Below, piece by piece: positions 43,501 to 55,829 of a stretch of DNA of 64,000 nucleotides (positions are counted from its first letter, which is position 1; the number at the start of each line of letters is the position of its first letter). The notes beneath the pieces were generated by a model that made no database searches, was not told where the DNA came from, and saw only the letters and a list, made by a program, of their open reading frames with translations. A program made the translations under genes and the position numbers. Origin of the DNA: Chimonanthus salicifolius (Eukaryota > Streptophyta > Magnoliopsida > Laurales > Calycanthaceae); contig CM023535.1 in the NCBI GenBank assembly GCA_013350335.1, forward strand, positions 27,186,617 to 27,250,616, in the 5' to 3' direction.

Positions 43501-44552
43501 CAAATGCATTACGTTGAAAATATTGACACATTTTTAAAATAATCTTCTAACAGAATAAATTATTAATTACCCTGAAAGAGATTATCATGAATTTCAAAAT
43601 TTTCAGAGTTTTGAGAACCTACTGAAATTTCGTCAGAATCACCCCTTAAAAGTAGAATATTTTGACAAATACGTTTCAGAAAATTATATAATATATAATT
43701 GAAAAATAGAGGAAGGCACGGGATAAATAGGGGAAAGGTTTCCTTAAAAAATAAAAAATAAATAAAAAACCACTATTATTATTTTAAATTTTAATAAATG
43801 AATAAAAAAATTCTTCATATCTCTTCATAAAAAAATATAATTTGTTGTTTGATGATATGAAATTTATCAAATAGAAATAATAGAGTGTTTTTTAAAAAAA
43901 ATAAAAGTCAAGGACTCACCAAAATAAATAAATAAATAAAACGTAAAAAAAAAAAATTCTCATGAGCAAAAGGGAGGGTAAGGAGGGGTATTCATTCTTG
44001 AATACCCCTTGCCCCATGGGGGTATTCAAAAGGGAGACAAGAGGGGTAAAATTTGAATTTTTACCCTTCCCCTTGTTACCAAACGGGGTTAACAAGGGGT
44101 AACCGGGGTTACCCCTTCTTACCCCCCATCCAAACGCAGCCTCTATAAAATTATTGGAATCTAATGAGGAATACCGTGAAACGAATTTATTTTAATGAAA
44201 AAGGTACAAATAGATTTAAAAAGTCAAAAAAATCCTAAAAATAATTATATTATTAATATGAGACTTAAAACAATCTAAATTTTAATATGAATAAAAATTA
44301 CCAAAATAACTGCTCTTAGTACTAGGGCTGCAACTCGGGTTGGGTTTTGGCCCGACCCGCATGACTCGACCCGAGAAATCATGCGGGTCAAGTCAAGAAT
44401 TTTGAGTCAGCGGGTCGGGAAGATAAAAATCCGAACGAAATATGGGTAGGGTAGGGTAGGGTTGAGGATTTAAAAATTAACCCGACCCGACGACCCAACC
44501 CGACCAAACCCTACCCAACCTTACTAAAATTAGGCTAAAATAAGTTTAAAAT

Positions 44553-47500
44553 TGTGACACCCTGAATTTTAGTAATTAATAATGAAGTTGAAATTTTATT
44601 AATTAATTGAAATTAATGTAAATTAATCAATTAATTAGATAAAATAAGATGAAGATTAATTTATAAAATTAATCTATAAATTAATCGTCGGATGTTGCGG
44701 TCAGAAATTAAATGCAAGATTTAATTAATATGATTCGGTCACGTGCCATGCCACGTCAAAAAGGACCCGAATGGAATGCCTTAAAGACTTAAGGGCATAA
44801 GGGAGAAGGGAAAAAGCCAAGATAAGCTTTGACTAAGTCACTCAGTGGAAGTGGAATAGTAACCATGAATAGTAACTGTGGACAGTGTTTTTATCCTTTG
44901 TGCTCACGGCACGTCAATTTTTCGATTCACTAGGCGCACGGCACCCATCTTCCCCACTTCCTGCGCACGGCATTCTCATATGCCAATATATGCACACGAC
45001 CCCCTCCTCCCTTTTCTTTCTTCACACGAAGGTAAACAATCCATATTCCAAACCTTCCACTGAGATTATCACTCCTACGGCATTACTGCTCTCAAGCGAG
45101 ATAGGAAAAGCGAGGGAAGAAGAAAAGGGATTACGAAAAGCTTCAATAAAGGTTGGTGCAATTTTTCTAAATAAATATTTAGATTTAAATAAGAGTCCAG
45201 GGTGATTTAGAATCAACCCTGAACGAAATCGAATCAATGGAATGAAAATAGGGACTGATTCGGGAATTGTCGGGTATCATCCCCAATTCAGGAATCGGGT
45301 TCAAATCCATGAAATGGTTTAATAAAATTAAGATAGGTCAATAGTATGATGGATTTAAATTTATGAATGGGACGGTAGTGTTGGAGAAGAAGGGTAAAAG
45401 GATAAAAATAAATAAATAAAGGGTTGAAATACAAAGCAGAGAGATAAGAAAGAAGGAAGAGAAGATAATAGAAGCATCGAGACCCATGTCTTTCCAAGAC
45501 AAAGATTTGCAGACTGTTTTCTGCTTCATTTTTTCCCCATATCACTCTATTAGACAACAAACAATTTTTGATAGGTGAATACCCTTAGAGATATGAAAAG
45601 ATCTATGATGGACCTTTGTAATGATGATCTTGCAATGCTTGACTCCTTCAACATCCCCAAGGTATTAAAGTTGTGGGTTTTAAATCTCCTTTTTTTTTTT
45701 TAGTAAAGTAGAATTCAACCTACCTGTTACAAGCTAGGATAAAGAAAAATCCTATTTATGCATCAGACAGGAAATTCACTGTTAGACAAAATAGAGATTC
45801 ATGATTTTGATTTATTACATTTTATCTTGCATGCAAATCAAGTCATGAAAACTGATCAAACCAAATGATATTTATCAGTGCAACTTATCTATTACAAGTT
45901 GCTTAGAACTGCCCTCTTGTGATGCCATTCATGGTCTGAGAGGTTAAATGATGTAGCAGAGATGTTCTTTATCAGTCCATGTACATGTTCTTAGGTTCGG
46001 ATTGGTTTTCAATATCAATGAACAGAATGCCTTATCCACTTTTACTTGAATTCTGCACTGATATCGAATGCAATCAGCATTGTCCTCAATCTGTTTGACA
46101 GAATTCCCCAGAGAACTGTTGTTACAATGAACAGCATGGTTTCAGGCTTGTTAGGGAAGAACTGAAACCCAATGATGTCACTGTTGTAATCTTGGTTTCT
46201 GGGTGTACAGATCTTAGGAATTTTGGTGCAGTTTTTGTTTTATGATTACTGTAATCTAGCTGTTTCGGTGATCTTGGTGAAGGTCCCTGGAGACAGACTG
46301 TATGTGGGAACCTCATAGTAGCTGTTGACTGCACTTGTCTAGCAGTAGGTGCAAAGTAGGATTGGTTTACTAGTTGCTTACCATCTTATTTAGACAATCC
46401 TGTAAAAGATGGACTGATCTGTTTTGGGGAATAGAACCATATTTGTTATGGAGTAAATTCAGATAACAAGAACAATATCAAGGAGGGTGGCTGTTTTGTG
46501 AAATGGACCAGTCTTGTGGGGGCTTCTTGGGAGATTTGTTTAGCCTACTGTGTATAAAATGGATTGAGAATGTTGGCATTGGATGATGATAGAAATCCAA
46601 AGTTTAGCCAACAAGAATCATATACTTGAGATAAGAACATATAGCATAGTTGACACTTGCTCCTTCTTACAACCAGAAAAGTTCTGGGTTTAAGTGACAT
46701 TACCTCCAAACATTTTGATAACTGAGAGCAAAATAAAGTTTATACCTTAGGAGAAATGCACAGGTTGATAATGAGGAATGATAGGGGAAAGTATTAACTC
46801 CAAAGAACTTAGAATTAAAGAGATATTATTAAATGGAATATTAATGAGATTAATAAAGTATGAGGTTGGAAATCATGAACTCAAATTGATTACATGGTCT
46901 GTTTTGATTTATGAATGTAATCAAAGGATTGGAAGGAGATCTAGGAGCTATACGTACCCCGTAATCACTCTTTCATGGAATTCTATTAATCAGGTAGGTT
47001 TTCCTACTTTCTTGATGTATCTCATGACTATTATGTATGTGGAGATTATATTTAATTTCAAGGCATATTTTGAATGATTTATCGATGCATGAGCATGAAA
47101 GCATGCATCTAGTGGGGATGAGAATAGTTGAGATAATGGTTAGAGGATGTTAAACTCTAACATGAGAAATATGAAATACCATAACTATTCGGTATGGCCG
47201 CGTCCATGAACACGGGAATTGGGCAATTAAGATGGGCTCAAAGCTCCTGGGTGAGAGACCCGAAACTTGCGCAGGATAGTATGGGTGATAGTATACCCCC
47301 GGTAACTCCGGTTAAATACTAGGAATTGGGTAGTAGCTCCCATCTGGTGCCCCAGGAAAGCTATGGACATAATAGCCAATGATTAGAACTGTTTGAATGG
47401 AAAGTATGAGAAAGAGAAATGCATGGGTATGAGAGGGGTTTGCATTGATTCATGCACTATGGCATTTGCATCATGTTGATTTAATGAGTTATCAAAAGTA

Positions 47501-48183
47501 TGTTTATTATGAATTATTTTATGAGATGAATATGAACTGATTTCAAATGCTTTATATATATCGATTATGAATTGATTTCGAAATATGGGGTGGGAATGAT
47601 TTGAACTGAATTATATGATATGAAGAGCTGTATATGTTTTCCCTGATTTTATATATGTCATAGTGATGCCCCCTTTGATGGGAAATCCTACTGGGCGTTG
47701 ACTAAGCCCACAATATTATTCTCTTTTAGAAATTAAGACAGGAAAGGAGAAAAATAATGAGGCTGGACCAAGCGTCAGTCATGCATAGACGAGGATGGCG
47801 CAAGAGAGGATTGCGTGGAGAGTTACTTTTAATATTATTAGAGAAATAAACATTTGGGTTATGTTATTCAGGAATTTTGAGTTATTATGTTAAACCTTTA
47901 TTCGGGAAATGAATATTATCAGGATTATCCTCCTGTTTGCTAAGGTTGAGAAAGATTGAATGATGAATTTAAATAGATGTATTTTTTTCCGCATTATTGT
48001 GAGTTAGTGTGTTGCTAAGTTTACGTGGAGTCTTTCTATGTGCACACACTGGTTAGGCCAGTTAAGGGTCGAATCTTCGGATTCGGACTTGACTCGCGTC
48101 GTGGCACTCTCTCCTTTCTTCAGGTTGTTAATATAAAAAAAAAAATACTCGGAAATTTAGGGAGAAAAAGGAGGGGCGCTATA
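44553..48183 (+). mobile_element. large solo LTR, gypsy type (3.6 kb)
   Basis: It starts TGTGACACCCTGAATTTT inside the MITE; the MITE resumes at 48184. It probably ends GGGGCGCTATA, flanked by AAAAT/AGAAT (4 of 5). A second family member begins at 61760. Shared landmarks are CACGTGCCATGCCACG versus GACGTGTCATGCCACG, ATCTAGGAGC.RTACGTACC, GGTAGGTTTTCCTACTTTCTT and GGGTAGTAGCTCCCA.. . No gag or pol is seen, so this is a solo LTR or a LARD-like remnant. About 1.4 kb (45360-46770) has no counterpart in the second copy. Confidence 0.65.
45360..46770. other. unshared segment inside the solo LTR
   Basis: This is absent from the related LTR at 61760. It contains a plus-strand stretch opening at ATG 45594 (KRSMMDLCNDDLAMLDSFN), followed by a donor-like AAG|GTATTA at 45661, then genic-looking mixed-composition sequence. 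It could be a captured piece of a host gene or a degraded insertion. I do not recognise the peptide and no ends were found. Confidence 0.3.
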
Positions 48184-48344
48184 AGAATTCAGGTTGATTC
48201 GGGTTAGAAATAGGGTCTGATTGGGTTATGAAGTTCGAGTTGGGTTGGGTTTTAAGGAACCCAATCCGCCTGACCCGAGTTGCAGCCCTAACTCTTACGT
48301 TGTTCTTTGCAAATATAATTTTAAACATACTTCAATTGTTTAGT

Positions 48345-48531
48345 TGTCACGACTCGACTTCTAAGTACATGACTAAGGAATTTTTTAGTAATTCTTTCTC
48401 TGCATGCTTAACCAACTCACATGTGGGATTTGGGTCAAAGGGAAAGGGCTTATCTATCTAGTGCCCTACTAAGGCCCAATGACCCTACCGAAAATCCGAC
48501 AGATCTCCTCTAAAAGTGGGATGTTGTGACA
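48345..48531 (+). repeat. short TRIM-like solo LTR candidate (187 bp)
   Basis: It begins TGTCACGACTCG and ends GATGTTGTGACA, giving inverted terminal words TGTCACGAC/GTTGTGACA. The interior includes CACATGTGGGATTTGGG. A 5-bp duplication is not evident. Confidence 0.4.
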
Positions 48532-51399
48532 TAATTCCCACCTATTATAGCACGTTTCACAATATTCATTTTCACATTCACCATAATTCTATACTACTTT
48601 CCAACCTATCTGTAATGACCCCGTCTGGAGTAGCGGGTTAGTGTTAAATGGGTAAAGCTAGATTAGATTATGGAATAATTGTTTATGTTACTTCATTTTA
48701 CCAAAAATATTTTGAAGACACACATAGATTTAGAATTTGAATTAAAATTAGCTCCCCATTGCACACACCTCCTCCTCAATTAGATTACACAATCTTATAT
48801 TTCTTTTGATATTTTAAAATTTAATTAGAGAGAAAGAGAAATTAAATTAAGAACTCAATGTATAAAATTTGATAAGATAATTTTAATTTCTCTTGGTTTT
48901 TGAAATGGCACAATTTCAATTCCCATTGTTTTACAATTTAAGTTTCAAATGAGAAGAAAATGCAATCTTGAAATTGATTAAATAAATTAGACACAAAATA
49001 AGTCATTTTTAGTGCTTGAAAATAAATTGCGATTTTTATTAACCGTGGACGAATTTTATGAAATCTATTCTTGATTTTATTTTTAAAAATTTAAGTTTAA
49101 AAAGAATAGTTTGAAATTATGATTTGTGAAAAGACCATTTCACCTATGTCTTAAATGATTTTACGAAATAAATTAAAAACTCAAGTTTTTAGAAGTATGG
49201 TCGAATTTATCTTGTAAAAACTATTTCACACGTTTTTTGTTTTCCAAGTGTAGGAATTTTTGAAAATGGGATTCTATCTTTTTGTTGTACATAACATCAT
49301 ATTTTTATAAATTTGGAAAATCCTAAAATACCTAGATCTACACAATTTTATCCCTTGAATTAATAGTAGTTTATAGAGGATCTCAACACCCAAATTCGTG
49401 TGGCCTTCGGCGCATGGATGACTAGATAGAATCTATTCTTAAGTTAATTTTAGAAAATCCAAAAATAACTTGGATTATGTTGAAGTTAAATTGATTGTGA
49501 TGCTTTTGGGTTGTGAGATCTTTAAAGCCTAAAATTTGTTGTTATCCCATCAAGTCTTAGATTTATGTTTAAGCAAATATTTAAAACACCAATGATTTTT
49601 TTATGTCATCATCATCAATAAAGTCAAAATCCCATCAATTTAGAGTCAATTTTCAAGTTTTATTTATCCATTTGGTCATATCATACATCATACAATTGAT
49701 TTTGTTGATGTATCAAATAATTTCTTTTTAATTTTTTACAATTCAAGTTTCACTTTAAACCAAATGTTTTATGCCAGACTATGTCAGGTTGAAATGATTC
49801 TTTGCTCAACTTAAATCAATGAAGCCATTTGAATGGTGCACGCCATTAAAATATTTTGAGCCAAATTTGCAGCCTTGATGGATTTGATTTTGACTCTACT
49901 TCAACTAGTGACTAGTCTATTGGATAGGTTGGAGCAAAGAACTAACAAAGAGCAAAGAACTTTTCAGGCTAGAGAGCTAACCAACCACATTGGATTTTTT
50001 CTACGACAAATGAGAAATAAAAAAGGAAACTTGATGACGACATCACGGGCTCAATTGAAAACAACATGAAAATTGAAGATGGAGATTCCAATCTACCAAG
50101 CATGCAAGGTCTTTGTTCGAGGAGGAATGGAAGACATCATCCATGTTATGCATAAAATTGAAGTAATATTTATCAATTGAATGGCCACAAAGATGAACTT
50201 AGTCATGAAATTGCTTAATTAACCATAATTGAGTATGAAGAAAATATTGGTACCAAAGACACACATTCCCAACACCAAAAGTCACCCTAATTGACCGAAA
50301 ATCAGCCTAAGTTCATTTCATATGGGTCCAATATTTCAAATATACCTAATTGGGCTCCAATCGATCCTCTTAGCAACCCAAATCCAAGCATTTAGCCTTC
50401 TATACAAATTTTATCTCTCACATACATGGAGGAAGGTTGAAAAGAGGAAATGATTCAAATTTTAGCAAAGATATGATCTTAGAAGCTCAATGACGTGGAA
50501 GCCCTAGCCAAAGGCGGCAATGCATATGTTTGGAAGCTTGGGACGTGTGGCTAGGATTTCTCCTGTCACGATCCTAACTCGGGCCCGTGACTAAGCACTA
50601 CCATAACATCATAAGATAAACCCCAACAATCACATTTTTTACATATTTCAAAACATACCCATTAAGTTTCACGATTCTACCGATTTGTTCCCCAATAATT
50701 ATTACATTCAAATACAAAGGTAAACAAAATACAAAATCTGGCACTGCTTCCGTTTGACTTTGCCTTAGTGAATGGGGTCCATAGGACCCCTTCTCCAATA
50801 CGGTTCCTGCACCTACGAGGGGTTAGTGCACCATAATTTATTATTATATAAAGAAGCATGACAAAGAAAGCACATTAAGGACATAAAGAAGATGCATGAC
50901 AAGATAATGCAAAACTTCCATGATGACTACATTTAAACCAACTCAATTTGTATTCCACACAAAGGTATCCTTTTTATTGCTACATCGATATACCTATACT
51001 CCTAATATCCACAAAGAGGTACCCAACATCTGAACCCACAAATAGGTACCTTAAACAACATCCCATAATGTCATTTTATGATTGTGATCCACTTAGATCA
51101 CCACACAACACATGCAATGTCTCATCCCTAAATATGAGGCCTACAACATACATTACACCTCCCTCTTCTATGTAAGAAGAATTATACCCATTAGAATTTA
51201 ATTAGTCTCAAGAACTAACATCATACAATCATCACCATTTTTCATTCATTCATACATTCTATCAAACACTTAGAATGCAATGATAGGGGAAAGAACACTC
51301 ACTACACAATATGCCATGCAATACTCACTCCTAATCATCATTTATCAAACATATCATACATATCTTAAACACATAAAGCATTCCTAGCACAAAATCATA
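48532..51399. mobile_element. degraded gypsy-type LTR sequence
   Basis: 48611 (TGTAATGACCCCGTC) looks like an LTR start on the plus strand. 50567 (TGTCACGATCCTAACTCGGG) looks like the reverse of an LTR end. Between and beyond are AT-rich sequence and CA-rich text such as CACTCACTACACAATATGCC. No pol domain is readable. Limits and relationships of the pieces are uncertain. Confidence 0.4.
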
Positions 51400-53639
51400 T
51401 GTGTAAAGACCCAGAATTTTAAATCCTCATTGTATGTTATTTGTTTATTATATAAATGAAATATATCATTTTGGTCCAAATAATATAAATGTTTATTAAA
51501 AGAAATAAAGAGAAACTAAAGTTTCCTCAGATGATACATCGACTTGATCGATGTGTCGGCAAAACTCAATATTCTTTAACGTACAATTTTAAAATTCCTT
51601 ATTATCACGTGTTATGTTTCTGGTCAAGTAACAAAATATTAGCCGTGAATTTTTAGTATTTTTTCAAGACACTAATTAAGACCCCTATTTTCGTGATTAA
51701 AAATAAAAAAGAAGAAATCGTGTCTCCTCCCTCTCTTTACTTCCCTTTCCTTCGTTCCGTCTCTCACCCCTCTCTTCACTGTGGCACCCCTCCATGATTT
51801 TTCTCCTTAGTCATCTCCAATGGTCACACCACTTCCCCAAGTCTCTCGCCCACGTTCACTCTCTCCTCACTTAATCCTCTCAACAGCAACAAAATCCCTA
51901 GTTCCTCTCTATTTTCTTACTTTTCTTTATGATCTTCTCCATTCTCGGTTCTGTACACCCTATTGCTCAGACGCCAAGCAGAGATAGTTGGATCTTCCTT
52001 TCCTTGCTGCCAAACTGGGTGGTTCCTTGTTAAGGCCTGGAGTTGCCGCGCTTGTTTACGTTTCTCTCTAAGTACTTGCTACCTCTCTGATCCATGCACT
52101 CCAACGTGATCTGCTGTAAATAGCTGGAAGACAAGCCTATGTCCTCAAGCCATTTAACTGTGAGTATCCTTCGTTAAGTATTTTATTTTATCCTTCTCTT
52201 ATCTCTTATCTTCTTCTAACCCAGCTTATTTGAGTAAAGTATTTAGCGACTTTTAGCCCAATTAGTTATCATTTTACACATAACCTTTTTTTTTAATTAT
52301 TTTATTTCAATTTCTTTCTAAAACTGTTTAATTACTGGATTATTTACTTGTTTCATTTATTTTGAGCAACAAGAAGGACTTTGGGATTCCTAGACAGTAA
52401 CAATCCCAAAACCTTTCTTAAGCCCAAGCCCCAAGTCAGACAAGTGATTTACTGTTAATTGATTAGAGTATCCTTTCCTCGGTACATACTTTCAGTTATT
52501 TTCCCTTTCTATTATTTTCTTATTCTTTTCTTGTCACTGGTAAAATTATTTATAAAGCCTACAACTGATCTTTGAGTAAAGAACTTTCTGATTCTTAAAT
52601 TTTTCTCTTGTTTAATATCCCAACAATTAATTTTTGGTATTTACTTTGATGATTAGTGTTCTTGTTTGGTTTCCACCTTCCTTGGCCTTAATTAAATGTA
52701 TTGGTTTTGCTGAAAGATTTCATAGTATTTGCATTCACTGTATTTCAACTTTCTATAGACAATGTGGCCTTTGTTACCTGAAATAGATTTTTCAATAGCA
52801 CTTCTTTTGGATTTTTGAATAAGCTTTTCTTAGAAGTGGCTGGAATGTTATTTTCATCAAGTACTGTAAAATTCAGTCTCTGCAAGAAAGCATTCCCAAC
52901 GTTTATTGGGGGATAACAATTCAAATTATATATAATATTTGGGGTTTCACAAAACCCTAGGAGTTAGAGAGGCATAATTGGCTAGGTGCACAACATTACA
53001 ATATTTAAATTCTTGAATTCGAAGGTTACATCGTTGGGGAAATAATTTTATTTCTTGCTGGTCAGTTGGTGTGCAACTTGCCTTTGCCTCCCTTGGACCT
53101 TTAGGAGCCCTGTACGATTTCACAAATACTTAGAGGTGAGGGTTTAACACACTTTAATTTGTTTTAATTACTACATTTTTGTTACTTTTCAATATGCTTA
53201 TTGAGAATTATTGATGGAATGGATGAATAGACTTGGTATATGTGAGAGATGAAATTCTTGTTGTGCTAAGATAGAATTACATGTTATGACATGATATGTG
53301 TGATGGATGAAATTATATGGTATGAAGTGATAGACATGAAGCATGTTATTGTTATGTGTTATATTAATTGCATGTCTTATTCTATTATTGACATGTGTGA
53401 TAAGTAAGTATGATGGAGTTGCATGTCATACTATGATTAATATGAATATATGCTATGGTCGGATATGTTTGTCAAAAGTGTATCTTACTCCACTTTGATG
53501 TCTATCTATCTAGATGAACATGAGATAGTAAGAGTGATGACTACCCATGTAATATGATGTGTTTGAGTTATGCAAGTCCTGCTAGTATGAATGCATTCAG
53601 CATGCATGAGGGACATGAGCATGAGCATAGGTGTTGGTG

Positions 53640-53945
53640 TGATGGTGTTGGAATACGTGAGAGTATCGTATGCGCCACGTCACGTGAATGACTGCGTTGG
53701 CACATGTGAGAGTAACATGTGCGCCACGTCATAACGAAACTGTGTTGGCACGTGTGAGAGTACCATGTGCGCTGCGTTGCGAGTGTTGATGAGTACGGCT
53801 GCATTGGTATACGTGAGAGTACTGTATATGCCGCGTCGTAAGTGTGATTGTATGGACATACGTGAGAGTACCGTATGTGCCGGATGCGGTCATGGCTGCG
53901 TTGGCGTGTGTGAAAGTACCACATGCGCAGCGTCGTGTCCAAGAG
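53640..53945. repeat. 48-bp minisatellite, 6 units
   Basis: The core GTGAGAGTACCATGTGCGCC recurs with GAGAGTA at 53659, 53708, 53756, 53815, 53864 and a variant at 53912. Steps are 48-49 bp, with one of 59. It is GC-rich and CpG-bearing within an AT-rich LTR. Confidence 0.85.
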
Positions 53946-54288
53946 TACATGGGCATATGTGAGTTGAGTTGGCATTGATCATTGAGTCCATCATGTAGAG
54001 TTGAATTTTGCAAGAGATACGTCTATATGATGATTTGTGATTTGACTTATGTAAATGATTGTCATATGCTATACATGTGGTGCTTGCTTATATACTTTGG
54101 TGATGGATAAAATGATGTTTCATTGGTTTAATTAAATATGCTATAATTCTAGTAGTGTGTTACTTTTACCTCACTAGGCTAGTGTAGCTCACCCCTTACC
54201 ATTTTCAGGGAACGCCATGGAAGTGGGGTTTGAAGAACCCCAAGAAAATGTTTAAACCAAGGGGAAAATGAAATATAATGAAAATGTT

Positions 54289-55661
54289 TGTAATGACCCG
54301 TCCCGTTAGCACAATATTGTCCGCTTTGGGCCTACACATGGACCTGCATGGCTTTGCTTTGGCGAACCAACCCACTGTTGCTCCCAAAAGACCTTGTGCT
54401 AGAAGGAGGAAGGCTACTACTTATATACCAGGGAATTTCCAATATCACTAGCAATATGGGACTTTTTGGGGCAGGGTATTACAATCTACCCCCTTAAAGT
54501 CAGAGCCGTCCCCGGCTCTGCACACACAACAACCAAGCCCACACCCTCAGGCAGAGAGTTGAACCATGTTCTGATACCATTTGTAACGACCCATCTCGCT
54601 AGCACAATATTGTTCTCTTTGGGCCTACACATACAGGCCCGCACGACTTTGCTTTGGCGAGTCAACCCACTGTTGCTTTCAAAAGGCCTTGTGCTAGAAG
54701 GAGGAAGGCTACCACTTATATACCAGGGAATTTCCAATATCACTAGCAATATGGGACTTTTTGGGGCAAGGTATTACAATCTACCCCCTTAAAGTCAGAG
54801 CCGTCCCCGGCTCTGCACACACAACAACCAAGCCCACACCCTCAGGCAGAGAGTTGAACCATGTTCTGATACCATTTGTAACGACCCATCTCGCTAGCAC
54901 AATATTGTTCTCTTTGGGCCTACACATACAGGCCCGCACGACTTTGCTTTGGCGAGTCAACCCACTGTTGCTTTCAAAATGCCTTGTGCTAGAAGGAGGA
55001 AGGCTACCACTTATATACCATGGAATTTCCAATGCAACTAGCAATGTGGGACTTTTTGGGGCAGAGTATTACAATCTAGCCCCCTTAAAGCCAGAACCGT
55101 CCCCGGCTCTGCACACAAAACAACCAAGCCCACACCCTCAGGCAGAGAGTTGAACCATGTTCTGATACCATTTGTAACGACCCATCTCGCTAGCACAATA
55201 TTGTCCTTTTTGGGCCCACACACACATGCCCGCACGACTTTGCTTTGGCAAGTCAACCCACTGTTGCTCTCAAAAGGCCTTGTGGTAGAAAAAGGAAGGC
55301 TACCACTTATATACCAGGGAATTTCCAATGCAACTAGCAATGTGGGACTTTTTGGGGCAGAGTATTACAATGTACCCCCCTTAAAGCCAGAACTGTCCCC
55401 GACTCTGCATACACAACAACCAAGCCCACACCCTCAGCAGAGAGTTGAACCATGTTCTGATACCATTTGTAACGACCCGTTCTGCTAGCACAATATTGTC
55501 TGCTTTGGGCCTACATGCGGACCCGCACGGCTTTGCTTTGGTGAGCCAACGCACTGTTGCTCCCAAAAGGCCTTATGCTAGAAGGAGGAAGGTTAATACT
55601 TATATACAAGAGAATTTCCAATGCCACTAACAATGTGGGATTTTTTGGGCAGGGTATTACA
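54289..55661 (-). mobile_element. concatemeric TRIM: five LTRs, four internal regions
   Basis: LTRs: 54289-54483, 54582-54778, 54877-55073, 55173-55369, 55468-55661 (194-197 bp). Internal regions of 98-99 bp separate them. On the minus strand each LTR starts TGTAATACCCTGCC or a close variant, carries a TATA-like GGTATATAAGTGGTAGCC and ends GGTCGTTACA or similar. After AA comes the PBS TGGTATCAGAACATGG, then about 65 bp, then the polypurine tract AAGGGGGTAGAT before the next LTR. Flanks ATGTT (54284-54288) and ATATT (55662-55666) match at 4 of 5. There is no coding capacity. It is inserted in a gypsy LTR. Confidence 0.9.
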
Positions 55662-55829
55662 ATATTTTACTTGATTTCCCTTATTAGAGAGTTCGAGAAT
55701 TTTATTAGAATTGAAATGTTATACTTGAGTATTCATGGATTGTAATAAGTTATTTGGGTTAGTGCGTAACTCCAATGTGTTTGAATGGAGTACGCCATAT
55801 CTTGATGACTTTCTTTGAACAAATATTCT

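Larger units (their letters stand above)
36914..44141. mobile_element. Tourist-like element M1, split by an inverted copy of itself
   Basis: M1 consists of 36914-36961 plus 42236-44141 (about 1.95 kb joined). Its left end reads CTCTGTGTTTGGATGG and its right end CCATCCAAACGCAGCC. At the break, TTACTCCTAAG-TAG joins GGGTCACCTTTGAG. The same run is uninterrupted in the inserted copy as CTCCTAAGTAAGGATCACCC, which proves the split. M1 holds about six 158-bp units (42690-43500). No transposase is seen. Flanking ACA (left) and TCT (right) do not form a target duplication. Confidence 0.75.
44313..48299. mobile_element. hAT-like MITE split by a solo LTR
   Basis: The left end ACTAGGGCTGCAACTCGGGT (44321) and right end ACCCGAGTTGCAGCCCTAA (to 48291) are long inverted repeats with the TAGGG/CCCTA termini of hAT elements. 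The flanks CTCTTAGT (44313-44320) and CTCTTACG (48292-48299) agree at 6 of 8 positions. The MITE interior is rich in GACCCGACCC/GGGTTGGG words. 44553-48183 is a later LTR insertion. No transposase is seen. Confidence 0.7.
51400..55750 (+). mobile_element. gypsy-type LTR interrupted by a TRIM array
   Basis: It starts TGTGTAAAGACCCAGAATTTT and has CT-rich transcript-leader-like sequence (51720-51960). A 48-bp minisatellite lies at 53640-53945. A TTACCTCACTAGGCTAGTG segment at 54165 resembles the conserved 3' region of plant gypsy LTRs. The TRIM concatemer at 54289-55661 interrupts it, after which AT-rich LTR sequence continues to about 55750 and a gag-like fragment follows. Confidence 0.5.

Noticed and set aside
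44444..44461. Interstitial telomere repeat
   Set aside because: The register is GGGTA/GGGTT within a MITE of degenerate GGGTTGGG words, not tandem TTTAGGG.
49875..50069. 64-aa Gln/Arg-rich frame resembling gag
   Set aside because: It is too short, with no zinc knuckle or conserved gag residues.
54466..55630. Repeated 60-130 aa frames across the TRIM array
   Set aside because: They cross LTR and internal boundaries and merely reflect the repeat. TRIMs are non-coding.
54289..55661. Cassandra TRIM, whose LTR carries a 5S rRNA promoter
   Set aside because: The TGTAACGACCC-type ends look similar, but no 5S rRNA A box, intermediate element or C box is visible in the LTR. A TATA-like box is present instead.
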